Assembly: GCF_029626155.1 (NCBI RefSeq)
Contig: NZ_JARUBL010000001.1
Span: 992,001-1,056,000 of the forward strand
Length of the DNA stretch: 64,000 nt
Reading direction: 5' to 3'
Origin: Solwaraspora sp. WMMD1047
Lineage (GTDB): Bacteria > Actinomycetota > Actinomycetes > Mycobacteriales > Micromonosporaceae
This document shows, in pieces, positions 13,332 through 21,781 of the stretch; within the stretch, counting starts at the first letter, position 1; every line of letters begins with the position of its first letter. The notes beneath the pieces were generated by a model. That model made no database searches, was not told the DNA's origin, and was given only the letters and a program-made list of their open reading frames with translations. The position numbers and the translations under genes were made by a program.

Positions 13332-13985
13332 ATGACGCAACGCCGGACACCGGGCGGGCAGGGGCCGGTCCGCCGGCCGGGCCCGCGGGTGTCCGGCGCC
13401 CGTCGCACCGGTACGCCCACCCGCGCCACCGGCGGCCGGTCGGAACCGCGGTCCGGCTCGTCCCGGATCACCGGCTCGACCCGCGCCGCCGGTTCCAGCG
13501 GCCGGCTGGCCGACCGGCCGCGGTCGGCGAACCGGCCGGCGGCGGCCCGCCGGGCGGCCGCCGGGGGAGCGGCGAAGCGCACCAACGCCCCGCGCTCCCG
13601 CCGGTACACCGGCCGGCTCACCGTGCTGTTCGCGGTGCTTATCGCGCTGGCGCTCGGCTACACCTATCCGATCCGGGTCTATCTCAACCAGCAGTCCGAC
13701 ATCGCCGCGATGGAGGCCGCCCAGCGGGCCCAGCGCGAACACATCGGCGAGCTCAGCGAGCAGGCCGCGCTCTGGCAGGACCCCGAGTACATCAAGATCC
13801 AGGCCCGGGAGCGCTTCTACATGGTGCTGCCGGGCGAGGTGCCGCTGGTGGTCCTCACCGACGAGGAGGGCGCCGCCCGCCAGGCCGGCCAGCCGGCCCC
13901 GCCGGCCGACGACTCCGACCGGGGACCCTGGTACGACACGCTCTGGTCGAGCATCCAGGCCGCGAACGAGGAACCGGAAGAGTGA
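13332..13985 (+). CDS. divIC: Septum formation initiator (DivIC/FtsB family)
   Basis: A 217-residue cell-division protein. A long basic, disordered cytoplasmic N-terminus (1-92) leads to one transmembrane helix (about 95-113), a short coiled coil (about 118-147) and the conserved PEYIKIQARERFYMVLPGE segment (151-169). DivIC/FtsB proteins bridge FtsL and FtsQ in the divisome. A strong GGGGAGGGG lies upstream of ATG 13332. The TGA stop overlaps the next GTG by GTGA. The extended Arg/Pro/Gly-rich N-terminus is usual for actinomycete versions. Confidence 0.9.
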   Translation: MTQRRTPGGQGPVRRPGPRVSGARRTGTPTRATGGRSEPRSGSSRITGSTRAAGSSGRLADRPRSANRPAAARRAAAGGAAKRTNAPRSRRYTGRLTVLFAVLIALALGYTYPIRVYLNQQSDIAAMEAAQRAQREHIGELSEQAALWQDPEYIKIQARERFYMVLPGEVPLVVLTDEEGAARQAGQPAPPADDSDRGPWYDTLWSSIQAANEEPEE

Positions 13986-14674
13986 CCGAATCCCAGCCAC
14001 CGACCGAGGCGGTCGGCGGCGTGACCATGCCCCCGCCCGACGGCCCTGACGGGTCCGCGCGCCCGCCGGCCGGGCCGACCGCGGCGGAGCCTGCGCCGGA
14101 CGCGTCGGCGGCTGTGGGCGTACCCGGGCCGGTGCGGGAGCCGGCGACGGAGGGTGACCTGGCGGCGGTGGCCGCGCAGCTCGGCCGGCCGCCGCGTGGG
14201 ACCCGGGCGGTGGCGCACCGGTGTCCGTGTGGGCGGCCGGACGTGGTCGAGACCACCCCCCGGCTGGCCGACGGCACGCCGTTCCCGACCCTGTTCTATC
14301 TGACCTGCCCCCGGGCGGTCGGTGGGTGCAGCCGGTTGGAGTCGGCCGGGGTGATGCGCGAGATGGCCGACCGGTTGGCCGCCGACCCGGAGCTGGCGGT
14401 GGCGTACCGGGCGGCGCACGAGGACTACCTGGCCCGGCGGGACGCGATCGACCCGGTGCCGGAGATCGCCGGGGTGTCGGCGGGTGGGATGCCCGGCCGG
14501 GTCAAGTGCCTGCACGTGCACCTCGGTCATGCGCTGGCCACCGGCCCCGGGGTCAACCCGTTCGGCGACGAGGTCCTGCGGCTGCTGGCGCCCTGGTGGA
14601 CCGGCGGCCCGTGCGTACCGGAGGGCGGCCCCGACCCCTCCGCCCCCGACCTGGCTCCGGAGCCGGCGGCATGA
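13982..14674 (+). CDS. DUF501-family protein
   Basis: A 230-residue protein. The first 50 residues are Pro/Ala-rich and probably disordered. The DUF501 domain follows from about residue 51, with conserved cysteines in HRCPCGRPDVVE, YLTCPRAVGGCSRLES and VKCLHVHLGHALA, suggesting a metal site. The biochemical role is not known; the gene is almost always found between divIC and ppx in actinobacteria. The GTG start overlaps the divIC stop and the TGA overlaps the next ATG, so translational coupling is likely on both sides. Confidence 0.9.
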   Translation: MTESQPPTEAVGGVTMPPPDGPDGSARPPAGPTAAEPAPDASAAVGVPGPVREPATEGDLAAVAAQLGRPPRGTRAVAHRCPCGRPDVVETTPRLADGTPFPTLFYLTCPRAVGGCSRLESAGVMREMADRLAADPELAVAYRAAHEDYLARRDAIDPVPEIAGVSAGGMPGRVKCLHVHLGHALATGPGVNPFGDEVLRLLAPWWTGGPCVPEGGPDPSAPDLAPEPAA

Positions 14675-15216
14675 CGGCGCCCGGAGCCGGCGACGCGACC
14701 GGGCCGGCCGGGGACGAGTTGGTGATCCGGCGCGCGCGGACGGCGGACGTGCGGCGGATCCGGGAGCTGATCGACACCTACAGCCCGGATCGTCGGCTGC
14801 TGAGCAAGGCGACCGTCACCCTCTACGAGGACGTGCAGGAGTTCTGGGTGGCCGACCGGCCGGCCGACGGCGCGGTGGTGGGCTGCGGGGCGCTGCACGT
14901 GATGTGGGAGGACCTGGCCGAGATCCGCACGGTGGCGGTGGACCCGGCCTGCCGGGGCCGCCGGATCGGCCACCGGATCGTCACCGAGCTGTTGGCCGCG
15001 GCCCGGCAGGTCGGGGTCTCCCGGGTCTTCGTGCTCACCTTCGAGACCGGATTCTTCGGCTCGTTCGGATTCACCGAGATCGACGGCGCCCCCGTCCCGG
15101 CACCCGTCTACGAGCAACTGCTGCGCTCGTACGACGAAGGGGTCGCGGAGTTTCTCGGCCTGGAGCGGGTCAAGCCCAACACCCTCGGCAACACCCGGAT
15201 GCTGCTGCGGCTCTGA
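14671..15216 (+). CDS. argA: GNAT acetyltransferase, ArgA/Rv2747-like (glutamate N-acetyltransferase)
   Basis: A 181-residue GNAT-fold enzyme. The motifs RRIRELIDTYSPDRRLLSK, VTLYEDVQEFWVAD and LHVMWEDLAEIRTVAV resemble the short mycobacterial ArgA (Rv2747), which acetylates glutamate at the start of arginine synthesis. The acetyl-CoA loop is RGRRIGHRIV. That homology is from memory, so the substrate is inferred. The ATG start overlaps the DUF501 stop (ATGA), placing it in the divIC-DUF501-ppx operon and away from other arginine genes. Confidence 0.78.
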   Translation: MTAPGAGDATGPAGDELVIRRARTADVRRIRELIDTYSPDRRLLSKATVTLYEDVQEFWVADRPADGAVVGCGALHVMWEDLAEIRTVAVDPACRGRRIGHRIVTELLAAARQVGVSRVFVLTFETGFFGSFGFTEIDGAPVPAPVYEQLLRSYDEGVAEFLGLERVKPNTLGNTRMLLRL

Positions 15217-15249
15217 GCCGGCCGGCCGGGTTCGCGTAGGGTTTCCGCC

Positions 15250-16203
15250 GTGACGACGAGAGTGGCGGCGATCGACTGTGGGACCAATTCGATCAGACTG
15301 CTGGTGGCGGACCTGCCCGATCCGTCGGCCGGCCCGGCGGCGCCGCTTGTCGACGTGACCCGCAAGCTGGAACTGGTCCGGCTCGGGGCGGGCGTGGACC
15401 GCACCGGGCGGTTGGCGCCGGACGCGATCGAACGCACCCGGGTCGCGCTGGCCGACTACGCCGCCGACATCGACGCGCTCGGCGCCGAGCGGGTCCGGAT
15501 GTGCGCCACCTCGGCGTCCCGGGACGCCTCCAACGCCGACGAGTTCCGGGCCATGGTCCGCTCGACGCTCGGGGTCGAACCGGAGGTGGTCACCGGCGAC
15601 GAGGAGGCCCGGCTGTCGTTCACCGGGGCGGTGCGGGGGCTGCCCGCCGAGGTGCCGTCGCCGCTGCTGGTGGTCGACATCGGCGGCGGCTCCACCGAGT
15701 TCGTCGTCGGCCACCGGCCCCCGGCTGGCGCCGCGACGGTGGCGGCGGCGGTGTCGGTGGACATCGGTTGTGTCCGGATGACCGAGCGGCACCTGGTGGC
15801 CGATCCGCCGTCGGTGGCGCAGGTCGCCGCGGCCCAGGCCGACATCGCCGCCGCCGTGGACCGGGCGCTGACAGCGGTCCCGGGCCGGGACGCGGCGACG
15901 CTTGTCGGGCTGGCCGGCTCGGTGACCACGGTGGCCGCCATCGCGCTCGGGCTGACCGGCTACCAGCCGGACCGCATCCACCACGCCCGCATCTCGTACG
16001 ACGAGGTGGCGAAGGTGACGGCGGACCTGCTGACGATGACGGCGGCGCAGCGGCTGGCCATTCCGGTGATGCACCCGGGCCGGGCCGACGTGATCGGCGC
16101 CGGCGCCCTGATCCTGAAGGTCATCATGGAACGCTCCGGCGCCGAAGCGGTGACCGCCTCCGAACACGACATCCTCGACGGCATCGCCTGGTCCCTCGCC
16201 TGA
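15250..16203 (+). CDS. ppx: Ppx/GppA exopolyphosphatase family
   Basis: A 317-residue ASKHA-fold phosphatase that releases phosphate from polyphosphate or hydrolyses pppGpp. The nucleotide-binding motifs AIDCGTNSIRLLVAD (near residue 7) and VVDIGGGSTEFVVG (near 140) are intact. Length fits the short actinobacterial two-domain form that lacks the HD domain of E. coli Ppx. The GTG start lies 33 nt after argA. It is the last gene of the eno-to-ppx plus-strand block. Confidence 0.93.
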   Translation: MTTRVAAIDCGTNSIRLLVADLPDPSAGPAAPLVDVTRKLELVRLGAGVDRTGRLAPDAIERTRVALADYAADIDALGAERVRMCATSASRDASNADEFRAMVRSTLGVEPEVVTGDEEARLSFTGAVRGLPAEVPSPLLVVDIGGGSTEFVVGHRPPAGAATVAAAVSVDIGCVRMTERHLVADPPSVAQVAAAQADIAAAVDRALTAVPGRDAATLVGLAGSVTTVAAIALGLTGYQPDRIHHARISYDEVAKVTADLLTMTAAQRLAIPVMHPGRADVIGAGALILKVIMERSGAEAVTASEHDILDGIAWSLA

Positions 16204-16333
16204 CCGCCCTCGCCAGCGGAGCAGCCCAAGATCGTGGCGCTGTCAGTCGTTGAAAATCGCCAGATTCGACGGCTCCGTGCGCCATGATCAAGAGCCGAGC
16301 GAGTAGCCGGTGGGCCGGCTCACGGTGCTGTCG

Positions 16334-17374
16334 TCAGGCCGGGGTCACCACTACCTGAGTCGAGGCGGGCATGCAGCCGGTGGGTTCCGGGGTGGCGGTG
16401 ATGCGTGCGGTGGCGCCGGCGCTGCCGGGTGCTGCGGTGACGGTGATCCGGTGCTCCCGGGTGCCGGGTGTTGAGAGGTCGGGGACGCTGATGCCGGCGT
16501 CGCCGGTGACGGTCAGGCGCAGGTCTGGGGTGCCCGAGCAGGCCGTCACGAAGACCGCCGTCGCGGTGCCGCCCTCGACGACCTCGACCCGGGGCTGGCA
16601 GGAGATCGCCATCAGTGCCGGCGGATGCACCGCCCGCTGGAAGGTCGTCGTCGGCGAGTCGGCGGTGGCCGAGGAGGTGGTGACCACCCGCGCGAATGCG
16701 GTGTGCAGGTATGGGTTGATGGTGTTGAAGGCGGGGTGGTCGGCCGGCACCTCGATGCCGTACGGGGCGTTGCCGTCGGCGCCGACCAGTTGGCCGTTGA
16801 GGTAGAACTCGACCCGGTCGACCGTGGCGGTGCCGGGCTCGACCGCGGCGGTCATCGGTAGCGCGCACACACTCGGGTTGCCGCTTCGCTCCACCGGGGC
16901 GGTGAGCGTCACCTGGGGGGCGGGCTCCTCGCCGGGTGGCAGTTCGCAGGGGCGGCCGTTGATCCGGCAGATCGGTGGCCGCGGGCTGCCGGTCCAGGTA
17001 CCGATGAAGCCGACGCTCAGCGAGCCGCCGGGCTGCAGGGCGCTGCTCCAGGGCGGCGGGGTGACGGTGACGGCGTTGCCGGCCACCGTCCAGCTGGCGT
17101 TCCAGCCCTGCTGGATGGTGTGTCCCGAGGGGAGGGTCAGGGACAGGGTCCAGCCGGTGATCGCCGTGTCGCAGGTGTTGGTGATGATCAGGGTGACCTG
17201 GTAGCCGCCGGTGCCGGGGCCGGTGGTCCAGTGCGTGATCCGGGTGTCGATGGCCAGACAGTCGGCGTCGGCGTGTGCCGGGCCGCCGGTGGCGGTCAGG
17301 CCGGCGGCGGTGAGGGCGAGGGCGGCGGCGACGGCCGCCGTGGCCCGCCGCCAGCGGCTCGGTGCTGTCGACAC
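16334..17374 (-). CDS. Secreted protein with CBM2 cellulose-binding module and Ig-like domains, no catalytic domain
   Basis: A 346-residue predicted secreted protein. A signal peptide (about 1-36, ending PAHADA) is followed by a family-2 carbohydrate-binding module at about 39-130, with aromatic residues in GWTLSL, GWNASW, PPPWSS and GTWTG positioned as in cellulose/chitin-binding CBM2. An Ig-like domain follows (about 152-250), then a further beta-rich region to the end. No glycoside-hydrolase domain is present, which is unusual for a CBM2 protein. I use GTG 17374, with GGAG 7 nt upstream, because the signal peptide starts there; the frame extends further 5' without protein-like content. It may bind plant or fungal polysaccharide outside the cell. 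Confidence 0.82.
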   Translation of the reverse strand: MSTAPSRWRRATAAVAAALALTAAGLTATGGPAHADADCLAIDTRITHWTTGPGTGGYQVTLIITNTCDTAITGWTLSLTLPSGHTIQQGWNASWTVAGNAVTVTPPPWSSALQPGGSLSVGFIGTWTGSPRPPICRINGRPCELPPGEEPAPQVTLTAPVERSGNPSVCALPMTAAVEPGTATVDRVEFYLNGQLVGADGNAPYGIEVPADHPAFNTINPYLHTAFARVVTTSSATADSPTTTFQRAVHPPALMAISCQPRVEVVEGGTATAVFVTACSGTPDLRLTVTGDAGISVPDLSTPGTREHRITVTAAPGSAGATARITATPEPTGCMPASTQVVVTPA

Positions 17375-17462
17375 GGCTGCTCTCCTTCGGTCCCACCGCT
17401 CCCCGAGTGCGGAGAGGGTGACAGAGAGTATCTCACGTATCGACCACTCTGAATAGCGGCGG

Positions 17463-17894
17463 TCAGCCGGTGCGGTGCAGGTCAGCGCGGGACTGCTCGC
17501 GGGGCTCGGTCTCGTCCCGAGACCACCACCAGGCGTAGCTGATCGCGTCGGGCTGGGGGAGCGCCAGCACGATCCGAGCCACCAGCGGCCCCTCGTACGC
17601 GGTGAACTGGCCGGGGCCGAGTTGCGAGAAGCGCACCACGCCGGGCAGTTCCAGGCTGGCGACGTGCAGTTCGAGCCGGCCGCCGGGGCCGACCACAAGC
17701 AGGGTGTGCTCGACGTGCTGCAGCCCGTTGCGATCGCTGACGGCCTCGTAGTCGAGGGTGACCGCCCGCCCGCCGACGACGGAGGCGACCGCCATCCGGG
17801 CCACGAACGGGCCGCTCTCCGGGCCGTCGCCGCGGCCCCGGTAGACGCCGGTCGCGCTGGCGAGCCGGCGGAGCAGATCGTTCCCGGTGGACAC
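17463..17894 (-). CDS. Small conserved hypothetical protein
   Basis: A 143-residue soluble protein (155 if an upstream GTG at 17930 is used). The alternating hydrophobic pattern (ARMAVASVVGGRAVTLDYEA, RLELHVASLELPGVVRF) suggests a beta-barrel fold of the THAP4/DUF1579 type, but I cannot assign a family with confidence. It is transcribed away from the PadR gene, and the intergenic region between them should hold both promoters. No function is proposed. Confidence 0.6.
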   Translation of the reverse strand: MSTGNDLLRRLASATGVYRGRGDGPESGPFVARMAVASVVGGRAVTLDYEAVSDRNGLQHVEHTLLVVGPGGRLELHVASLELPGVVRFSQLGPGQFTAYEGPLVARIVLALPQPDAISYAWWWSRDETEPREQSRADLHRTG

Positions 17895-17934
17895 GGCGAC
17901 ACGGTAACCGGTTGCCGCCACCACTAGCACGCGA

Positions 17935-17962
17935 TTGACGGTACCCCGTATTGCGTACTAGT
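17935..17962 (+). promoter_or_regulatory. Promoter and possible operator for the PadR operon
   Basis: TTGACG at 17935-17940 matches a -35 box, and TACTAG at 17956-17961 is a candidate -10 at 15-bp spacing, with the GTG start at 17973 only 11 nt on, so the transcript would have a very short leader. The pentamer ACTAG occurs here within the palindrome ACTAGT and again at 17923-17927. PadR proteins usually repress their own operon from such sites; that is inference. Confidence 0.4.
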
Positions 17963-17972
17963 GTGTGGAGTC

Positions 17973-18305
17973 GTGGACACCACCCAGTTGCTCAAAGGCG
18001 TACTGGATCTCGCGGTGCTGGCGGTCCTGCGGGACGAGGACGGCTACGGCTACGACATTATGCGCCGGCTGCGCGCCGCCGGCCTCGACGAGATCGGCGA
18101 CGCCTCCGTTTACGGCACCCTGCGCCGCCTGTTCCAGGCCGGCTTCCTCAACACCTACGTGGTCCCCAGCGAGTCCGGGCCGCACCGCAAGTACTACGCG
18201 CTGAACGCGGCCGGCCGCGACCAACTGCGCCGCTCCGGCAAGACCTGGCGATCCTTCGCCACCACAATGGACACACTGCTCGACGATCGGGGGGTGGCGG
18301 CGTGA
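17973..18305 (+). CDS. PadR-family transcriptional regulator
   Basis: A 110-residue winged-helix repressor of the short PadR-s2 type. LLKGVLDLAVLAVLRDEDGYGYDI and the wing segment GDASVYGTLRRLFQAGF are the family hallmarks; the C-terminal helix serves for dimerisation. GTG 17973 is chosen because the protein matches PadR length from there. The TGA overlaps the next GTG by 4 nt, so it is coupled to a HAAS-domain membrane protein, a pairing in which PadR controls that gene (family knowledge). Confidence 0.92.
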   Translation: MDTTQLLKGVLDLAVLAVLRDEDGYGYDIMRRLRAAGLDEIGDASVYGTLRRLFQAGFLNTYVVPSESGPHRKYYALNAAGRDQLRRSGKTWRSFATTMDTLLDDRGVAA

Positions 18306-19327
18306 CCGTCACGCGGGACGAGGAGATCACGCGCTACGTCGAGCAGGTCCGCCGGGAACTGGCCGACCTGCCGCCGGCCGTCCGCGACGAGCTGCTGGAG
18401 GACCTCCCCGAACACCTGACCGAGGTGGCCGCCGAGTTCGACGGCCCGCTGGCCGACCGGATCGGCACCCCCGAGGCGTACGCCGCCGAGTTGCGCACCG
18501 CCGCCGGCACCGCCCCGGGCCGCCCGGCACCGAACCTCGACCAGCGGATCGCCACCGCCGTGGCCGGCCTCCGCGCCCGACTCCGGACCGTCGACACCAA
18601 GGTCGGACCCACCATCGGGTACGCGAAAGCCAGCGAATTCCTCCGCCTGCTGCGCCCGGCCTGGTGGGTGCTGCGCGGCTACCTGGTGGCGATGCTGCTC
18701 AGCACCATGACCAGCCAGTCGCCGAGCCTGCTGCCCCAGGTCGACGAGAGCTACCTGCTCGGCCTGCTCGTCCTGGCCGGCTGCCTGGTCGGGTCGATCT
18801 GGCTCGGTCGGCGCACCCCGACCCTGCGCCGCTGGCCCCGACTGGGCGTGCACGCGGGCACCCTCGTCGTGGTGCTCTTTGGGCTGTTCGCGGTCATGGA
18901 GCTGCAGAACCATTCCGACTACTACTACGAGCCGACCTACAGCGACCCCTACTCGCACATCCAGGACGTGTACGTCTACGACTCCGAAGGGCGGCTGCTG
19001 GAAGACGTCCGACTGTTCGACCAGAACGGCGTCCCGATCCGGATCGGGTACCCCTGGTGCATGGACGAGTTCGGACAGCGCATGGACGAGTGGGGCAAGC
19101 CCGTGCCGGGTCCGGTGCCGACGGACACCTACCCGTACTGCCCACAGGGGGCGCCGTTCCGGGTGCCGTCCCTGTCCCCGACCGAGTCGGCGTCCACGGA
19201 CGCACCCGTGCCCGCCGCTCCGGCACCGACTCCGTCGGCGGCGGCTCCGACACCGTCGCCGACGGACCCCACCGCCCCAACAGCGGATCCCGAACCGTCG
19301 CCGGTCAGCCCCTCCCCGGGCGACTGA
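18302..19327 (+). CDS. HAAS/DUF1700-like membrane protein with Pro/Thr-rich tail
   Basis: A 341-residue membrane protein coupled to PadR. The N-terminal 75 residues (RYVEQVRRELADLPPAVRDE, then a helix containing EDLPEHLTEV) form the HAAS signalling domain that accompanies PadR regulators. Three hydrophobic helices follow between about 120 and 200. The outer region has a Tyr-rich stretch (SDYYYEPTYSDPYS) and the last 70 residues are Pro/Ser/Thr-rich, resembling a wall-spanning stalk. Its job is unknown; sensing envelope state is a reasonable guess from PadR-HAAS pairs elsewhere. Confidence 0.75.
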   Translation: MTVTRDEEITRYVEQVRRELADLPPAVRDELLEDLPEHLTEVAAEFDGPLADRIGTPEAYAAELRTAAGTAPGRPAPNLDQRIATAVAGLRARLRTVDTKVGPTIGYAKASEFLRLLRPAWWVLRGYLVAMLLSTMTSQSPSLLPQVDESYLLGLLVLAGCLVGSIWLGRRTPTLRRWPRLGVHAGTLVVVLFGLFAVMELQNHSDYYYEPTYSDPYSHIQDVYVYDSEGRLLEDVRLFDQNGVPIRIGYPWCMDEFGQRMDEWGKPVPGPVPTDTYPYCPQGAPFRVPSLSPTESASTDAPVPAAPAPTPSAAAPTPSPTDPTAPTADPEPSPVSPSPGD

Positions 19328-19587
19328 CGCCGACGCTCGGATCCCGCTCCGCGGCGGGCGGCAGGTGGCCCACGGCCACCGCCGCCCGCCGTGCCGTGCA
19401 GGGTGCGATCCGCCACCACACCTTTCCCCGGTCCGGTCGGACATGGCAGGCTACCCGCACAAACAACGCGAGACGACCCCGATCGGCAGGCCCCGGTCGG
19501 GTCGGACGACGACCAGCCGACCCGGCCACCCCGGATCGGAGACTGTGCGACCAGCCAACGATGACTGACCGACAGGAGGCCGGGCCG

Positions 19588-20286
19588 ATGGGCGAGATGG
19601 TGAGCTACCGCAGCAACGGGGGGACCAGCGAGGGCTATCTGGCCTTACCTTCCGATGGCGACTCACCCGCCGGTGGACCCGCCGTCATCGTCATCCAGGA
19701 GTGGTGGGGGCTGGTCCCGCACATCACCGCCGTCGCCGACCGGTTCGCCGAGGCCGGCTTCGTCGCCCTCGCCCCCGACCTCTACCACGGCGCCACCACG
19801 AGCGAACCCGACCAGGCCCGCCGGCTGCTGATGGGGCTGGCCATGGACCAGGCCGCCCGGGACATCGCCGGCGCCGCCGACTACCTCGCCGGCCGGCCGG
19901 AAACGGTCGGCGACAACGTCGCCTGCATGGGATTCTGCGCCGGCGGGAGCCTGGCGCTCTGGTCGGCCACCCTCTCCGACCGGATCGTCGCCACCGCCGG
20001 GTTCTACCCGGTGCTGCCGTGGGAGCGGATGCGCCCCGAGTGGTCCGACTACGACGGCAAATCGGCGATGATCCACTGCTCCGAGGAGGACGGCACGTCG
20101 GCGGCCGAGGGGATCCAGACCGCCCGCCGGGCCATCGAGGCGGCCGGCGGCAAGTGCACCCTGCACGACTACCCGGGCACCCGGCACGCCTTCTTCAACG
20201 ACGACCGGCCCGAGGTGTACGACCAGTCGGCCGCCGCCAGCGCCTGGGCCCGTACCCTCGAATCCTTCCGGTCCCGGCTTGGCTGA
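19588..20286 (+). CDS. Dienelactone hydrolase family protein (contains a TTA codon)
   Basis: A 232-residue alpha/beta hydrolase of the dienelactone hydrolase family, which opens lactone or ester rings using a Cys-Asp-His triad. The nucleophile is Cys117 in GFCAGGS and the His is His200 in GTRHAFF. IVIQEWWGLVPHI is the typical oxyanion-side motif. ATG 19588 has AGGAGG 8 nt upstream; an ATG at 19561 lacks this. Leucine at codon 20 is encoded by TTA (19645-19647), very rare at this GC content and readable by the tRNA-Leu(UAA) at 40641-40721. The natural substrate is unknown. Confidence 0.9.
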   Translation: MGEMVSYRSNGGTSEGYLALPSDGDSPAGGPAVIVIQEWWGLVPHITAVADRFAEAGFVALAPDLYHGATTSEPDQARRLLMGLAMDQAARDIAGAADYLAGRPETVGDNVACMGFCAGGSLALWSATLSDRIVATAGFYPVLPWERMRPEWSDYDGKSAMIHCSEEDGTSAAEGIQTARRAIEAAGGKCTLHDYPGTRHAFFNDDRPEVYDQSAAASAWARTLESFRSRLG

Positions 20287-21019
20287 ACCGCGTACCCCGG
20301 CGCAGGTGACCGCCCGCGCGACGCGGGCGGCCGACCTGACCGACCTCGACGGCGCCTGCGTCGACTGTTTCGCCTGCCCCCGACTGGTGGCCTGGCGCGA
20401 GGAGGTCGCCACGGTCCGGCGGGCGGCGTTCCGGGACCAGCGGTACTGGGGCCGGCCGATCCCCGGCTTCGGCGTCGCCGACCCGACGATCGCCATCCTC
20501 GGGTTGGCGCCGGCCGCGCACGGCGGCAACCGGACCGGCCGGATCTTCACCGGCGACCGCTCCGGCGACGTGCTCTTCGCCGCCCTGCACCGGGCCGGGC
20601 TGGCCAACCAGCCGACGAGCGTGGCCCGCGATGACGGCCTCGCGCTGCGGCACACCCGGATCGTCGCCGCCGTCCGCTGCGCACCCCCGGACAACAAGCC
20701 GACCCCCGCCGAGCGGGACACCTGCGCGCCCTGGCTGCACCGCGAGCTGGAGCTGATCGCCCCGACGCTGCGGGTGGTGGTGGCCCTGGGCGCCTTCGCC
20801 TGGGCCGCCTGGTGGCCGGCGGCCCGCGCCGTCTACGGCGTAGCGCCGCCCAGCCCGCGCCCGGCGTTCGGGCATGGGGCACACTGGACCGGCGAGAAAG
20901 TCCCGGAGTTGCTCGGCTGTTATCACGTCAGCCAGCAGAACACCTTCACCGGACGGCTCACCCCGGCAATGCTGGACGAGGTGTTCGCCCGGGCCAAGCA
21001 GCGGGCCGGAGTGGATTGA
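20279..21019 (+). CDS. udgB: Uracil-DNA glycosylase family 5 (UdgB-like)
   Basis: A 246-residue DNA repair enzyme that removes uracil and other deaminated bases. Cysteines in VDCFACPRL (30, 33) and at 134 and 149 are spaced to hold the [4Fe-4S] cluster of family 4/5 enzymes. Motif 1 is GLAPAAHGGNRTGRIFTGD (75-93), with Ala in place of the catalytic acid of family 1, as in UdgB. Motif 3 is YHVSQQNTFTGR. The TTG start at 20279 overlaps the hydrolase gene by 8 nt; GTG 20306 is an alternative but would remove part of the N-terminal helix. Confidence 0.9.
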   Translation: MAEPRTPAQVTARATRAADLTDLDGACVDCFACPRLVAWREEVATVRRAAFRDQRYWGRPIPGFGVADPTIAILGLAPAAHGGNRTGRIFTGDRSGDVLFAALHRAGLANQPTSVARDDGLALRHTRIVAAVRCAPPDNKPTPAERDTCAPWLHRELELIAPTLRVVVALGAFAWAAWWPAARAVYGVAPPSPRPAFGHGAHWTGEKVPELLGCYHVSQQNTFTGRLTPAMLDEVFARAKQRAGVD

Positions 21020-21781
21020 ATGCGGCAGGGCGGGACGGGCACGGTGATCGGCGCGCTGGCGCGCCGGTGGTGGCCACTCGCCGCGGTGGCCGCGCTGCTC
21101 GCCCTCGCCTCGCTCGCCGCCGCCCACTCCTCCCTCCAGATCAACCGGACCGAGGCGCCGCCGGTCGAGCGGGCGCCGCTGCCCGAATATGAGGCGCCCG
21201 AAGCGCCGCCGACCTTCCCGCCCACCCCGCAGGAGCTGGTGCCGGCCGAGCCGAGCGAGATCCCCGGCTGGCTGACCAACGCCGCGCTGGGGATCTGCCT
21301 GCTGATCACGCTGGTGGCGATCGCGGTGCCGCTCTGGCAGCTGCTGCGGGGCCTGCTGCGCCGCCGGACCGGCCGGACCCCGATGCCGCGGGTCCCGTCC
21401 TCCGAGCAGACCGCCCAGGAGGTGGTCGCGGCGCTCGACGCCGGCCTGGTCGACCTCTCCGACAGCGACGCCGATCCGCGCCGCGCGGTGATCGCCTGCT
21501 GGGTACGCCTGGAACAGGCCGCGGCCGCCGCCGGGCTGCCGCGCCAGGTCGGCGACACCCCGACCGACCTGGTCGGCCGGCTGCTCGGCGCCCGCGCCGA
21601 GGTCAGCGCCGACGTGCTCGCCGCGTTCGCGCACGTCTACCGGGAGGCCCGCTACGCCACCCACACGGTGGACGAGTCGATGCGCAGCCAGGCCCGCGCC
21701 GCGCTGCAACGGCTGCGCGGCGAACTGACCGCCGGGGGCGGCGTGCCCGGCCCGGCCCCGGTCGCCGGGAGCGGCGGATGA
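21020..21781 (+). CDS. DUF4129 membrane protein
   Basis: A 253-residue protein with two membrane helices (about 12-35 and 92-114) around a Pro/Glu-rich external loop (45-90). The C-terminal cytoplasmic segment ACWVRLEQAAAAAGLPRQVG followed by DTPTDLVGRLL is the DUF4129 signature, usually found at the end of TgpA-type transglutaminase proteins but here standing alone. ATG 21020 directly follows the udgB stop. It opens a five-gene operon with moxR and DUF58. Confidence 0.85.
   Translation: MRQGGTGTVIGALARRWWPLAAVAALLALASLAAAHSSLQINRTEAPPVERAPLPEYEAPEAPPTFPPTPQELVPAEPSEIPGWLTNAALGICLLITLVAIAVPLWQLLRGLLRRRTGRTPMPRVPSSEQTAQEVVAALDAGLVDLSDSDADPRRAVIACWVRLEQAAAAAGLPRQVGDTPTDLVGRLLGARAEVSADVLAAFAHVYREARYATHTVDESMRSQARAALQRLRGELTAGGGVPGPAPVAGSGG

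Noticed and set aside
17375-17902. N-terminal extension of the CBM2 protein overlapping the small hypothetical gene
   Set aside because: A signal peptide and ribosome-binding site place the start at 17374; the extension is Arg/Pro/Ser-rich and runs antiparallel in frame space to other signals.
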